From assembly GCA_032629725.1 (NCBI GenBank), contig JAFEVB010000010.1, forward strand, positions 930,001-994,000: DNA of 64,000 nt, given 5' to 3'. Under the pieces are notes generated by a model. The model did not search any database, was not told the DNA's origin, and saw only the letters and a list, made by a program, of their open reading frames with translations. Of this stretch, positions 1 to 10,840 are shown piece by piece. Numbering within the stretch: the first letter of the stretch is position 1; every line of letters begins with the position of its first letter. The translations under genes were made by a program, and so were the position numbers. This DNA comes from Gremmenia infestans. Its lineage: Eukaryota > Ascomycota > Leotiomycetes > Helotiales > Hamatocanthoscyphaceae.

Positions 1-778
1 TTTGGTAGGGTAATTAAGGCAGCCATTAAATTGCTGAGGGAGCTGACGACGGCATGCCTCGCGCTGGTGTTCCGGAATGGGTTTTGAGAAGCCTCCACTT
101 TTCTTGTCTTCTGATACTTGACAAGCCTCCACTTTTCTTGTCTTGTCTTCTGATACTTACTCGGTAGGCATTTTCCTCTACTTGGTATGGCTTGGTTTTA
201 TTGCGTTAAGAAATTCTTTCGAAGTGACAAGTTAAACTGAAATCGCTAAGCCACGCCGTAGAGTCATCAAGTAAGATGGATATGTTTTAGAGTCTGACAA
301 GGATGTGTAGAGGGGGTAGAGAAAGCGGCCGCTGACAAAGGAACGGGCTGTACGAATAAAGTACGCCTCGATAAATGTGGATTAGCAGCGGCAGTGGCCT
401 GAGTCAGTCGGTCGGACAGTTTCGAGTGGTGCTTACTTTTCTTTGAGAAGTGCTAACTAAACTTTTAAAGGCGCGAGTGTCATTTGTTGTCGGAGTTCGC
501 TTAGTGTCCAGTAGTAAGTCAGGGGGGTAAGGCAGCATTAGGAGGCTGAAGGTGCAGGTCGGAGTAACAAAGGGCGTCATACTGCGAGGCTTACGGATGA
601 GTCTATTGTTTGTCTGGTGTATATATGAGGGTCTTGTCACCCTCAGGATTTAGGTTTTGCTTCATCAACATCCACAGCTTCAATTTGAAAAGAGTTAATC
701 AATACTTGAACTCAGTCTCCAGACTTCACTACACACAATCTACACTTAGAACCAATCATCAATTCAACTTCACTCAAT
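1..778. other. Intergenic, no gene recognised
   Basis: I see no convincing coding region. Short frames on both strands lack recognisable motifs and overlap each other. The only structure is an imperfect tandem duplication at 89-158. The last part is probably the promoter and 5' leader of the small gene that starts at 779. Confidence 0.6.
89..158. repeat. Two-copy imperfect tandem repeat
   Basis: A 31-nt unit at 89-119 (AAGCCTCCAC to GATACTT) is repeated at 123-158. The second copy carries one extra GTCTT, so a pentamer slippage sits inside a larger duplication. It looks like a recent local duplication with no coding role. Confidence 0.8.
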
Positions 779-1239
779 ATGCCTGGACTCCCAGCCTACC
801 GTCAAAGTCGTATGTTTCTCTTGTCCGCTCAATGTAATTTCCAATTCCTGACAGTGACCTAGAATTCCCTGACGATAAACCACCAACCCTCTTCTCTCCC
901 GCCTCACCTAAAGACAAGTCCAGCAAGTCCGCCAAAGTGATGGACGACGGCGCCTCAACCATGACCACATCAAGTTTCTCTTCAACCGTCGGATTGATCA
1001 AGAGCAAGTTACCGTCCTATAAAGATTACAAGGATCGCAAGTCATCCGAGTCCGAGAAGAAAGTACTGAAGGATTCTAAATCACGTAAGCCTCCGCGACA
1101 AGTGGATTGGGATGGTGAGCGTCGCTCATGGGAGTTCAAAGAATTGAAAGCTGACAATTGGATTTATAGCCAAGGCAAGAACTGCGGAAGCTTACATGTA
1201 TATATCGATGAACAAGTAGTCGCAGTCGATTCGACCTGA
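779..1239 (+). CDS. Small hypothetical protein, two exons
   Basis: I do not recognise the family. The model joins 779-809 and 863-1239 across a 53-nt intron (GTATGT donor, CTGAC branch site, TAG acceptor), giving 135 residues and one continuous frame from the only upstream ATG. The N-terminal half is Ser/Lys/Pro-rich and looks disordered. The C-terminal half is compact and aromatic (VDWDGERRSWEFKEL, then NWIYSQGKNCGSLHVYID) and could be a small folded domain. There is no signal peptide or membrane segment. It converges on ASK1, with about 200 bp between the two stops. The precise frame restoration by a good intron is the main support. The chance that it is not a gene remains real. Confidence 0.5.
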
Positions 1240-1441
1240 TTCTTTGGCTTTGGATTTTAGCTCGTCTAGCGTTTTTGGCGATTGGGGCGGCTCTAACAGA
1301 GATCTCTGGCGTTTGGGTAGACTTTGATATAGTCAAGATTGAAAAACAGATGAGGTGTCGCGGATAAAGATTGATCCTCTGGGGCAACAAGATCTTTCAT
1401 TGCATAATATTTTACCTTATTTAATAATGGAATCTGTTTCC

Positions 1442-2826
1442 CTAGAAACTATCATCTAAATCATCTCGCATGGCTACCATGCTTGGACTATCATCTAATC
1501 CGTCACTGTCAAAACGTGCGCCAGCTGTCTGGAGCAAGTCTTCAACAATCCTCTTGCTAGCTTCTTGAGCTGTATGATATTAGTATTAAGAATTGCAAAG
1601 CAAGAAAATACGTGCCTGGCGTTTGGAGTAATCTCGACTGAGGGAGGTTAAATTGAATGGTCTTTGGAGGGCTCATGCCAAGCTGTTGGTAGACTCCTTC
1701 CGCGTCCTCATCACTGTCACTTTCCCAACTAATCTCATCCTTCTTTGAAGATTTAGCAAAGGCATCCTTCGCTTTCCCCTTAGCTGGCGTCTGAACACTA
1801 ACGCCGGGTGTCCGAGGTGCGCTTGGCTTGCTGTACTGCTGTCTGACTGGTGAGCTGAAAATCTCTGAACGTAGCTGCGGAGCTGCGGCAGGTGGCGACG
1901 ATAGTGGAGATGTGGTGTCTCTCCATGAAGGCTTGTTTACAGGGGTTTTGTTGAACAAAACATCCTTTCGGGTCAAATGAGGCGTAGCTTGCAGTCTATA
2001 GTTTTTGTCCAGCACTCTGTGTAAAAGAGGATCTCCGCCGGCTCGTTTCTGGGCCGTAGATTCAAGGTGCGGCGAAGTCGGGTCAAAAGGAGATGACGTT
2101 GGAGTCATGGACATATCTGGAATCCTGGACTTGGGTCCAGGCGTTGTAGGCGCGTCCTCTCCCTCATCGTGCTCTGGCTTCTTCCCGTCACCCTTCAGTT
2201 CCGTTTTCAAATCTTCGTACGGCGACGGATATTCAGCAAATCTGGGCACATCGGAGGATGAGCTCTTGGGGCGAGGGGCTCGAGGTGTGCTTCCACTGAT
2301 ATCGCCACTTTCCAGAAGAGAGTCGTCTGTTTCATTGAAGCGGTTTTGATGCTCGCTCTCGGCGTTTAAAGTCTCATCACCTGGTTGTGAGGTTGATGTT
2401 GCGTATGTGCTGGCATTCTCGTGCGACTGGGTGTACGAAAGGTCGTCTTCCTCTTCCTCTCGTTCCTCCACGCCCGATAGGGAGACGTTGGCACTGGCTT
2501 CAAAGAATTGTTTCCAGAACTACCCCGCAATCAGTGTTAATTATGGGTCACAGAAACGCGTTTGGCAAACCTTTGATCCCTCCCACACGGCATTAGAATG
2601 CTCCGCGTATTGCTCTACAATAGGCAAGATGCTGGAGGTGACAATTCGATGGGCGCGGCTGAAGTTGTGGTCGATCTCTATATGATAATAATATTAGAAA
2701 CGTGTGTTTGTTCGGGGGTCGATGAGACGAGCCTTGAAGGGTAAGGGTGATGGACTGCTCGAGTTTCTCTAATTCTTCCGTCAGAGTCAAAGGTCGAGCT
2801 GACGAAGTGCTTGCCCGGGAAGTCAT
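1442..2826 (-). CDS. ASK1: DASH complex subunit Ask1
   Basis: Ask1 is a subunit of the DASH/Dam1 ring that couples kinetochores to spindle microtubules. The N terminus carries the family signature LTLTEELEKLEQSITLTLQ, followed by EIDHNFSRAHRI and a region ending in NAVWEGSKFWKQFFEASANVSLSG. The centre is long, acidic and Ser/Thr/Pro-rich with many SP/TP sites, as expected for a Cdk/Aurora target. The C-terminal block TPAQEASKRIVEDLLQTAG is also conserved. Model: 2826-2733, 2677-2571, 2519-1616, 1569-1442, giving 410 residues. Introns 1 (2678-2732) and 3 (1570-1615) only keep the conserved frame if the donors are GC (AAG/GCTCGT and CAG/GCACGT); the nearby GT donors truncate the protein. Identity is secure and the exon ends are very likely. 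Confidence 0.9.
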
Positions 2827-3928
2827 TTTGAAAAAGGCAATACTGTGTGTTTAACATGCGGTTTATTTACTCGTAGTCCGTCCATATAAAGGTACAAAAC
2901 GCGACATCAACGGCGACGCGATTTTGCGGGAGTGTTTAGTAAGTGTTTTTATTCTAACCGAAAGCTTGGCAAAATATTGTGGTTTATATTCGACGCTAGG
3001 CCGCTTCCATCACGGAACATGCTTACTTTTCATGTTGCGTTGCCAGCAATTCCTCGCGCGCTATTGACGCCTTCTCGTCTACACTCACTCCTATTAAGTA
3101 TCGATTTGTCCTCTATATGCACATGCAATGCAATGCAACCTCAACTTCCCTCCTGCTTCAATAGTCCCAACGCTCTGTATACGCCCTGTATGGTGAAAAC
3201 CCGTCCCAATTTGCTGCAGATCCACGCCTCGTATGTCAATCAACCAAGTATTTTACTCGCCAAGTTAGAATGAATGATATTTGCAGACTACTTCAGGATC
3301 AGGGACTACATAAACATAATCTTCCTAAAATTCTCTGATTCCACGTTATCCCAGACTTTACCATCGTTTGGTCTCCAATCATAATCGGACAAGCGTCGCA
3401 TGTTCTTGTATTCAGATATGTTTTCTGCCATTTCAGGCTTTAGCAAGATCTTTGAAGCTGCTTGGCTCATAGCTAGCCTTTTATTGGATGTATAGGCTGT
3501 AGGGGACCATTCTAATGCCCCCCCTGCCATGCAATATAGACTATTGTCTTGAAGAGTCGGGCATCTGCTTGCATCGTACCTCTCCATTTGGTGGTCTAGG
3601 TGCCATAATGGATGCCATCTCCAGGTTCTTGAGCTCCAAAGCTGGACTGTGCAGGAGACTAGCAACTGCGGGTATTCATCCTCCGAGCTCCTGACCGTAT
3701 GAACAGAGGCATTAGACCTATTGTTCGTGTAATACTCGCCTTCGAGCAATTTAAAGCAAGGATCACAGCTAGTAACAGAGGTGGGGGCCCACGTCTAGGC
3801 CACTCCATATCATTACTCACCTGAGAATCTTTTCCTTGTTCAGATATAAGTATACCCTTCTCCTTGTGTCATAATACTAATTGCCAAGATCCACTCTAAC
3901 TGTGTATATTTCTCTATTTTACGACATC
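2827..3928. other. Mostly intergenic, one weak ORF
   Basis: This is the promoter side of ASK1 on the left and of the FAD oxidoreductase on the right. A plus-strand frame at about 2932-3273 is Ser/Leu-rich without motifs and was judged chance. The minus-strand frame at 3306-3749 is listed separately. Confidence 0.5.
3306..3749 (-). CDS. Unrecognised ORF, possibly a gene fragment
   Basis: An open frame of about 147 codons runs to a stop at 3306. It has no ATG at its 5' end; the first in-frame ATG is internal. The frame is also open upstream, back to a stop near 3797. The peptide has an unusually natural composition (TWRWHPLWHLDHQMERYD, then DYDWRPNDGKVWDNVES), with many Trp and charged residues, but I cannot assign a family. 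It may be the last exon of an unmodelled gene or a relic. The call is weak. Confidence 0.25.
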   Translation of the reverse strand: MLEGEYYTNNRSNASVHTVRSSEDEYPQLLVSCTVQLWSSRTWRWHPLWHLDHQMERYDASRCPTLQDNSLYCMAGGALEWSPTAYTSNKRLAMSQAASKILLKPEMAENISEYKNMRRLSDYDWRPNDGKVWDNVESENFRKIMFM

Positions 3929-6143
3929 ATGCTTCTTCCTAGGGCGACCCCGCTGTCAATAGTCATCCATTTTCTCTGTATCTTGGCTCTAGCACAAGGC
4001 CTACTCACTGGACCTTCACCAGAAGCCTCAGCAGCTTGTCAAAACATCTCGCAAGGGTCCGCGGAAACCCAAGTCTATCCCCAGGCGTCGGCTGATCCAG
4101 ATTATCTCACTGCCAAGAATCATTATTGGGATGCTGCGAATGCGGATTTGACTCCCGCTTGTGTTGTCTTCCCCACGTCAGCCGAACAGGTCTCTTACGT
4201 TGTCTCAGTGCTATTGAGCTTTCCAACAGTTCCTTTTGCTGTTAAAAGTGGTGGGCATAACACCAACGTGGGATTTTCGAGCGTCGACTTTGGGGTGTTG
4301 ATATCCTTCAGTCAGCTGAACTCTACTATCCTTTCTTCAGACCAAGCAACGGCCGAGGTTGGATCAGGAGCACGCTGGGAGAATGCCATATCTGCTTTGG
4401 AACCCTATAATCTAGCTGTCGTTGGTGGCCGTATAGGTGGGTACCGAACTGTCTTTTTGTGAAAAAATAACGCTGACATCCTTAGGCGATGTTGGGGTTG
4501 GTGGTTTGCTTCTTGGTGGTGGCTTGAGTTTCTTAAGCGCTCAGTATGGGCTTGGTTGTGACAATGCAGTGAACTACGAAGTCGTTCTTGCCGATTCTAC
4601 AATTGTGAATGCAAATGAGCACATGAATACGGATCTGTTCTGGGCTCTGAAAGGTGGTGGTAACCAATTTGGTAAGTCCAGAATTGAGCTCTTGTATCGC
4701 GTAAATTAATATGCGTCAGGTATTGTGACTAAATTTACTCTGAAAACTTATCCCATAGGAACCGATGGACAGGTAAGTTGCAGTCATAGTAGTGTGTATA
4801 AATCTAACGGGTACCTAGGTTTGGGCTGGAACGCGCATATACGACGCGACGGAGCTATCGGCGGTTCTGAACGCTACTCAGCACTTTATTGAGTATAACG
4901 ACGATCCGAAAGCAGCAGTTATTGTTACGCTAGATATTGCCGTTGACACGCTTGTTCAGGTGGCAGTCGTCTTCTTTTTCTACGATGGAGAGACTCCCCA
5001 AGGCGGAGTGTTTGACGAGTTCAATGCCCTTATTCCTACCTCTGATGAAGTCAAGACCCAGACTTACTCTGACTTTGTATGTAAACTTCGTACCTGAAGA
5101 TGATGTTGCTGACTTGTTGTGTAGGAGTCAGGAAATGATGAATATAGCTTGTATGGTGTGTACGAATCTCATCCCCTTTGAACTATCAACTTGTTAGGAT
5201 TCAAAGCACTGACACGAACTTTAAGGTCTTAGGTATCTATACCGAGTAAGGAAAAAGTGGTCTTCGATTGGCATTAGCTAACCATCCAGACAACAACGAT
5301 TCCCAACCTGCCCGGGATAAATGGCACGGATCTATACAACACTGTCTACAGCAAATTTGTTGACTACGTCATCACCAACGACCTCCTCTTCCCCGGATTC
5401 GTCTTTTCCCTCGCCTATCAGGTAAGTAATTCGGGGGTAAAGCCCTTTCATTCAACATGGCTGTAAAGTTTGGTTGGATTTCTAGGATATGGTCTTGGGG
5501 CGTCCGTTCTGTGATAATTACCTGAATCATTTGGCAGCTCGTATTCATCCGCTCCTAAAACATTCTTGAAACATCAGATGCTAACCACTGATCATTTATA
5601 GCCACTTCAAACCCTGGTACGCTTATTCTCGTACAAAATGCTGTTTTCCTCCGAGAGTTGGAAGCTGTCTCCAGAGCCCATATTCCGGCTCTGGAGACAG
5701 CTTCCAACCCCTCGGCTCTCTCTAAGCACTTTCATTCATACTATACTAATTTGTTGGTTTAGCTATCTGCAGCTTCTGTCGCCTCTGGCGGCGATGCTAT
5801 TCAATTAGACCCCAGAAACGGCGATCGAGTATGGATAGATCTAGTTATATCCTGGGAAACAGCTGTCGGCGATGACGTTGCGGCTTCAGCTGCCGAGAAG
5901 ATAACAAGTGACATTGATAGTTACGTGCGGACCACTTACGCCGGAGTCCCCAATACTCGCTATGTTGAGGGCAATTTGACTTACGAGGAGTACAATCCGC
6001 TTTTCCTGAACGATGCTATGTATGACCAAAAGCCTGCACAGAGTTATGGGAATAATTCGTATGAGAGGTTGAGGGCAATTCAGAAGAACGTCGATCCGAA
6101 TGGCTTCTTTCCTACGAGAACGGGTGGCTTCAAGTATACTTGA
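3929..6143 (+). CDS. Secreted FAD-binding PCMH-type oxidoreductase
   Basis: This is a berberine-bridge/6-hydroxynicotine-oxidase-like flavoenzyme, probably oxidising a sugar, alcohol or secondary metabolite outside the cell. The first true ATG (3929) opens a hydrophobic signal peptide (LSIVIHFLCILALAQG). The PCMH FAD domain shows KSGGHN, whose His (about residue 110) is the expected covalent FAD ligand, then GGRIGDVGVGGLLLGGG and LFWALKGGGNQFGIVT. The C terminus has the family's berberine-bridge motif (NVDPNGFFPTRTGGFK). My nine-exon model is 3929-4436, 4486-4671, 4720-4772, 4819-5076, 5125-5155, 5226-5245, 5290-5421, 5602-5616, 5763-6143, giving 527 residues. The tiny exons (20 and 15 nt) and the borders at 5155-5245 are uncertain; another donor/acceptor pair gives a nearly identical frame. 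The intron at 5617-5762 contains a perfect hairpin. Confidence 0.85.
5657..5708. repeat. Perfect 22-bp inverted repeat (hairpin)
   Basis: The left arm at 5657-5678 and the right arm at 5687-5708 are exact reverse complements, separated by an 8-nt loop (CATATTCC). It lies within the last predicted intron of the FAD oxidoreductase gene. The arms show no mismatches, which suggests recent origin or constraint. Confidence 0.95.
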
Positions 6144-6589
6144 TAGAGCACGATTTGCTGTTGCAAGAGCTTGTTGCTGGGGTTATGATAATAACTAAAG
6201 GCGTGGTTTTAGGATTCTTGGTGCTAGAGCCGACTTTTTGGGTGGTCAAAGGAACCCTATAGCAGAATCACATTATAGGTAATCTTACAATGCAGTGGTC
6301 CCATCTATTGAAAGGAAATTTTAGCCCAGTGCCCAGCTCTTGGGGTGCTTTGCGCTTCACATTGATAGCATTTTAGAAGCTCAAGAAGTCTCTAAATTTT
6401 CGACCATTCATTGATTTGCTACACCTTTCTTAATTGGCCAAGAAAATACAATCTTTTTGACGTTTGTAGATTTCTCAGCTCAAACTCACTTAATGCAAGT
6501 CTGACGACACCGAAGGCAGGGATTACTAAAACCCGGGGATAAGCTTCTCTGACAAAGTAAATACAACACTCTCCAACAGCTCAACATCA
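6144..6589. other. Intergenic between two plus-strand genes
   Basis: This is the 3' region of the FAD oxidoreductase and the promoter of the rhodanese gene. No coding frame, RNA gene or clear repeat was seen. Confidence 0.6.
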
Positions 6590-7169
6590 ATGTCAACTCC
6601 ACGCATTGCAACCTCTCTCCTCCTACGGGGCTCGCGATCCTCAATTGCGAGGGCGCCTCGACAGTTTAGAGCCTTCCCAGTCCCGACTTCCCGCGTCACG
6701 CCCCTTGCGATCAGAAGCCAATTCCGACCCTATTCCCAAGACTCCCCCCCTCTAAGCAAAATCTACGCCTTTGAAGATGTACCTCCCCTCCCCCCATACA
6801 TGCCCCTCAATCTAACAAAGTGCGCAGGTCGAAAAACTATCCACAAACCCCTCGCCATCCCGCATCCTAATCGACACGCGCGAACCCGGCGAATTGAAAA
6901 GCAGCGGCACTATTCCAGGGGCTTTGAATATACCGGTCGTTAGTCAAGCGGACTCTTGGTTTATTACACCGGATGAGTTTGAAGATAGATATGGATTTGA
7001 GAGGCCGGGGAAGGATGTCGAGGTTGTGTTTTTCTGTAAGGCGGGCGTGAGGAGCAAGGCTGCGGCGGAGCTGGCGAGGCAGGCGGGGTGGGCGAAAATT
7101 GGGGAGTATAAGGGGAGTTGGCTTGATTGGGAGGGGAAGGGGGGTAAGATCGAGGGTGGGAGGAGTTGA
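6590..7169 (+). CDS. Mitochondrial rhodanese-domain protein
   Basis: This is a single-domain rhodanese (sulfurtransferase-like). Two exons, 6590-6778 and 6828-7169, joined over a 49-nt intron, give 176 residues. The first 50 residues are rich in Arg, Ser and Ala with no acidic residue (LLLRGSRSSIARAPRQF), a classic mitochondrial presequence. The rhodanese fold begins at YAFEDV and shows ILIDTREPGEL, then GTIPGALNIP, and the active-site loop CKAGVRS with the catalytic Cys near residue 133. The layout is that of small fungal mitochondrial rhodaneses with a thiosulfate:thiol sulfurtransferase role. The exact physiological sulfur donor cannot be read from sequence. The Gly/Lys/Trp-rich end (YKGSWLDWEGKGGKIEGG) matches the usual C-terminal GSWxEW element. 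Confidence 0.88.
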
Positions 7170-7378
7170 GAGTCCTGTTGGGGTTTATTTCACGCGTTGA
7201 TCATTGAGATGAATGGCAAATTTGATATCGTCTCTTGAAGATGGTATACTATGTTTACAGTGCCAGCCCCCGCCCCATGGGGAAAAGCTTTATGCAATCG
7301 CCAACTCCTTCCCAGTTTTCGACCAAAAGCTTGAATGGTGCAAGCTCGAAGAAATATGAAATCCCCATAACCCTGTAT

Positions 7379-8346
7379 TTAGAACAACATTCTCAAAAGC
7401 TTCGTTTCTGGAGTATCTTCCTTTGGATCCTTGTTGGCCGGACTTCCATTCGCAAAGAAGAGAAACTCAATCGCGATAGCCAGTGCAGCATGGAGAACAA
7501 CAACCAATATCAATAACACTTTGCTAGTCTGCTTGTCCGTAGCACTCAAGACTGGGTACAAATTCCTCAGCAGGAAAGCTACGCTGAGTCCGAAGCCCAC
7601 GGCTACAAACACGTAGTTGAGGACTGAAATAGTCGACCAAGAGATGAGAGCCACTGGAATCCAGACAATGTTCGAGTAGCCGTATAAAGCCCAGCATTCA
7701 AGGAGGTTGGCCGATTCGCTGCCAAAGTACTTCAGGGCGAGGAAGAGGGCGACGGGGATGACCAGCGTATAGCCGTAGATGAGACCAGCAGCACCTGATC
7801 CAAGCATTAGTGGAGTTCTCCATGCACTTGTTTAAGAAAAGTACATACCACTCAGCAATTTGAAGTCATACACAAAGTGCGCGGTTCCCGTCATCGCCAA
7901 GTACTTATTGATTGTGCCACCCAAGAACAAGATGAAGATAACCGTCGTCGCAATCCAGATCGGCCCATAAAGATCAGCGTTCCCCTCCAAAACATCGAGG
8001 AAGTTCGCGCGGGGGTATAACGCGGCCCAACATCTCGATAGCACGGAGGTGGTGTCGACGTCGAAGAATTGCGCGTAGAAGGATAGCGACCAGAGAAAGC
8101 GTTTCGAGGAGCCACTGCTAGCTGTAACTGGAGCAGGAAGACCAGAAGATGCACCCGGGAGCTTTCGCCCGCCTGCAGTTTGGTCGGTGTTGAAGTTCGA
8201 GGAATGGAATTCGAGATCCTCTTGTAGGTCAGTGTGTCCGAGATCACCCTGGATTTGAGTCAGTTGGAGAGGAACATGCGCTGTGTTCATGATGGAGTTA
8301 CCTCTTCATCGACATCAACTACTACATCATACCCAGCTCCAGACAT
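7379..8346 (-). CDS. YIPF1/2-type Yip1-domain Golgi membrane protein
   Basis: This is a Yip1-domain protein of the YIPF1/YIPF2 branch (yeast Yip5-like), acting with Rab GTPases in Golgi/endosome transport. Exons 8346-8302, 8248-7849 and 7794-7379 give 286 residues. The cytosolic N terminus is acidic (MSGAGYDVVVDVDEE). The family block follows: FYAQFFDVDTTSVLSRC and then NADLYGPIWIATT, which marks the first membrane segment. Five hydrophobic segments can be counted up to the C terminus, ending with LLILVVVLHAALAIAIEFLF. The start is chosen because the short first exon carries the acidic head expected for the family, while downstream ATGs lie in the intron. It converges on the rhodanese gene with about 200 bp between. 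Confidence 0.88.
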
Positions 8347-9890
8347 CTTGCAGGGAATGTTCTGAGTTGGTGGTCGTGGAGTTATTTGGTGGTAGAAGGT
8401 GAGCTGGCAGCTTGCGAATCCGTGGTCACATGAACCCTGTCCGCATTTCCCGCTTCAGCTTGAACCTCACCACCACAATCAAAATATCACGTTCTTTTCT
8501 TTCTCTACACCACGCCTTTAGTCTCAACGAAGCTTCAAGGCCGGCCAATAAATATTCATGATATTCAAGCCCTGTGCTAGGGGAATTACGCCAATATGAG
8601 AATAAGATATCCAGAAGCCTTTTCAGGGACTCGGGCAATACCAGAATACAGCATGTAACTTGAGTCTCAGATATATTGTCTGCAGTCAATTACTGCCGTA
8701 ACAGTAACTGGATTGGTATCCTATCTTTGAGCATCAAGATTACATGCTACTTGAAGTCGTCCGGATGTACCTCCACCTCATTACCCGTTACTGAGAGAGG
8801 CATAGGAATGAACGATGTATGGTGGGAGAACATTTCCTAGGTAGTCGTTGTCATTACCTACCTCTCTTGTCAACACTGAGTACCATCTGAGATTCACATC
8901 CTTCACCAGCATGGCCCGCAGGATCAAACCCCAACTTTCCAATCTCTGATACTATTTTCATTCTGGATCGTAGAGAAACCCGTCTCCTGCAAGCCGTTTC
9001 TGTGTCTAGAGTACAGCCGCCGTCTTGAAATGATGAGGGCAGGCGGGGTATCTTATCATAGTGGCGAGCTATCACGACTTCAAGAGTTTTTGAAAGCGAA
9101 TTTTACTCGAGGAGGAGAGCCTGGTCGCAAATATAACGCGGAGAAGATAGATAGGACTCTGACACGTCTTGATATCCTTGAGAGGATGGAACAGCGGCCA
9201 GTACAACGGAAACGAAATCCTCTACCCGTTAGAAGATTGCGAACGAAAATTATCCGATGAATACTTTTTGCGCAAATACAGTACTACTACAGACGCTGAG
9301 TGAGAAGTATGGGAATATGACACTGGGAGCAGATGTGGTGGTTCGAATACTCGAGGATGTCGTTGAGAAGTCCCTCGACGATGCGGCTATATATGGTCAG
9401 AATATCAGGGGAAACAAGGGGGTTCTAGCGTGATGGCAACTGAATCACGCAAAAGAGTTATAGAGAGTACGGAGACGTTGGATCGCAAATCTAGAAGGGC
9501 CTCCAGCTCGTACAGCCACTTGAAATGCCTTGTCTCAGCCCGTTACTCCTACCCCTTTCTAGTCAGATATAAAGATACTATTGGGATTCAAGCCTTGAGA
9601 TTCATGTTTAAGATCACATAATTTGAAAAATACCATACCCAAAACCTCAATATTCATGGCTTCTGAGCACCATAACGTCTCTCGTTTCCACAAAATTACA
9701 AATCAACTTCACTTGATTTCCGTGCACTATCACAGCGGTATACCCAGGATTTTTGTCTTGATCATTGTCATTTTGCTTGCCTCAAATGCTATTGTGAGAA
9801 AGTACAGCTAGCCAGCCACGCAGAACAACGCATCAAGTCTCTTCCGCAGTCTTCTCTTAGCCCTACCGGAACGCCAAACGAGCGAATAGA
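8347..9890. other. 1.5-kb region without a supported gene
   Basis: Small frames occur on both strands. The best are 9030-9260 (+; LQEFLKANFTRGG) and a different-phase frame at 9255-9432 (+; ADVVVRILEDVVEKSLDDAA). They are adjacent and look like protein, but I found no intron that joins them convincingly. They may be pieces of a decayed or unmodelled gene. The left end is the promoter of the YIPF gene. Confidence 0.45.
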
Positions 9891-10591
<701 letters not shown>

Positions 10592-10840
10592 ATTTGCGGT
10601 TTCGACGTGGGTTGATTTGATGTCGTCGAACAAATTTGGGCTTCGACTTTGACTTGTGCGCCAATTGTGGATTCTTTTAGCGAGAATCACGTGTGTACGG
10701 CGGACAATGCCCCGCCATTTTAGTGAGCGGTCAAAGCTCCAAAACCCTCTGGTAACTTATAAACATGCATATACCTTTTTCCAAGAAAACATAAAGTCGC
10801 TCCATTAACAAAATGTAATTTTAATGCCTAAATTACCAAC

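Noticed and set aside
2932..3273. Plus-strand ORF of about 113 codons
   Set aside because: Leu/Ser/Cys-rich composition without motifs and no supporting splice site; judged chance.
5422..5601. Extra coding exon after 5486 (DMVLGRPFCDNYLNHL)
   Set aside because: It is open for only about 28 codons and ends in a stop, and using it breaks the expected oxidoreductase frame, so the region is treated as intron.
9345..9370. GGTTCGAATAC resembling a tRNA T-arm
   Set aside because: The flanking bases do not form the T-stem, and no anticodon or D-arm at proper spacing was found.
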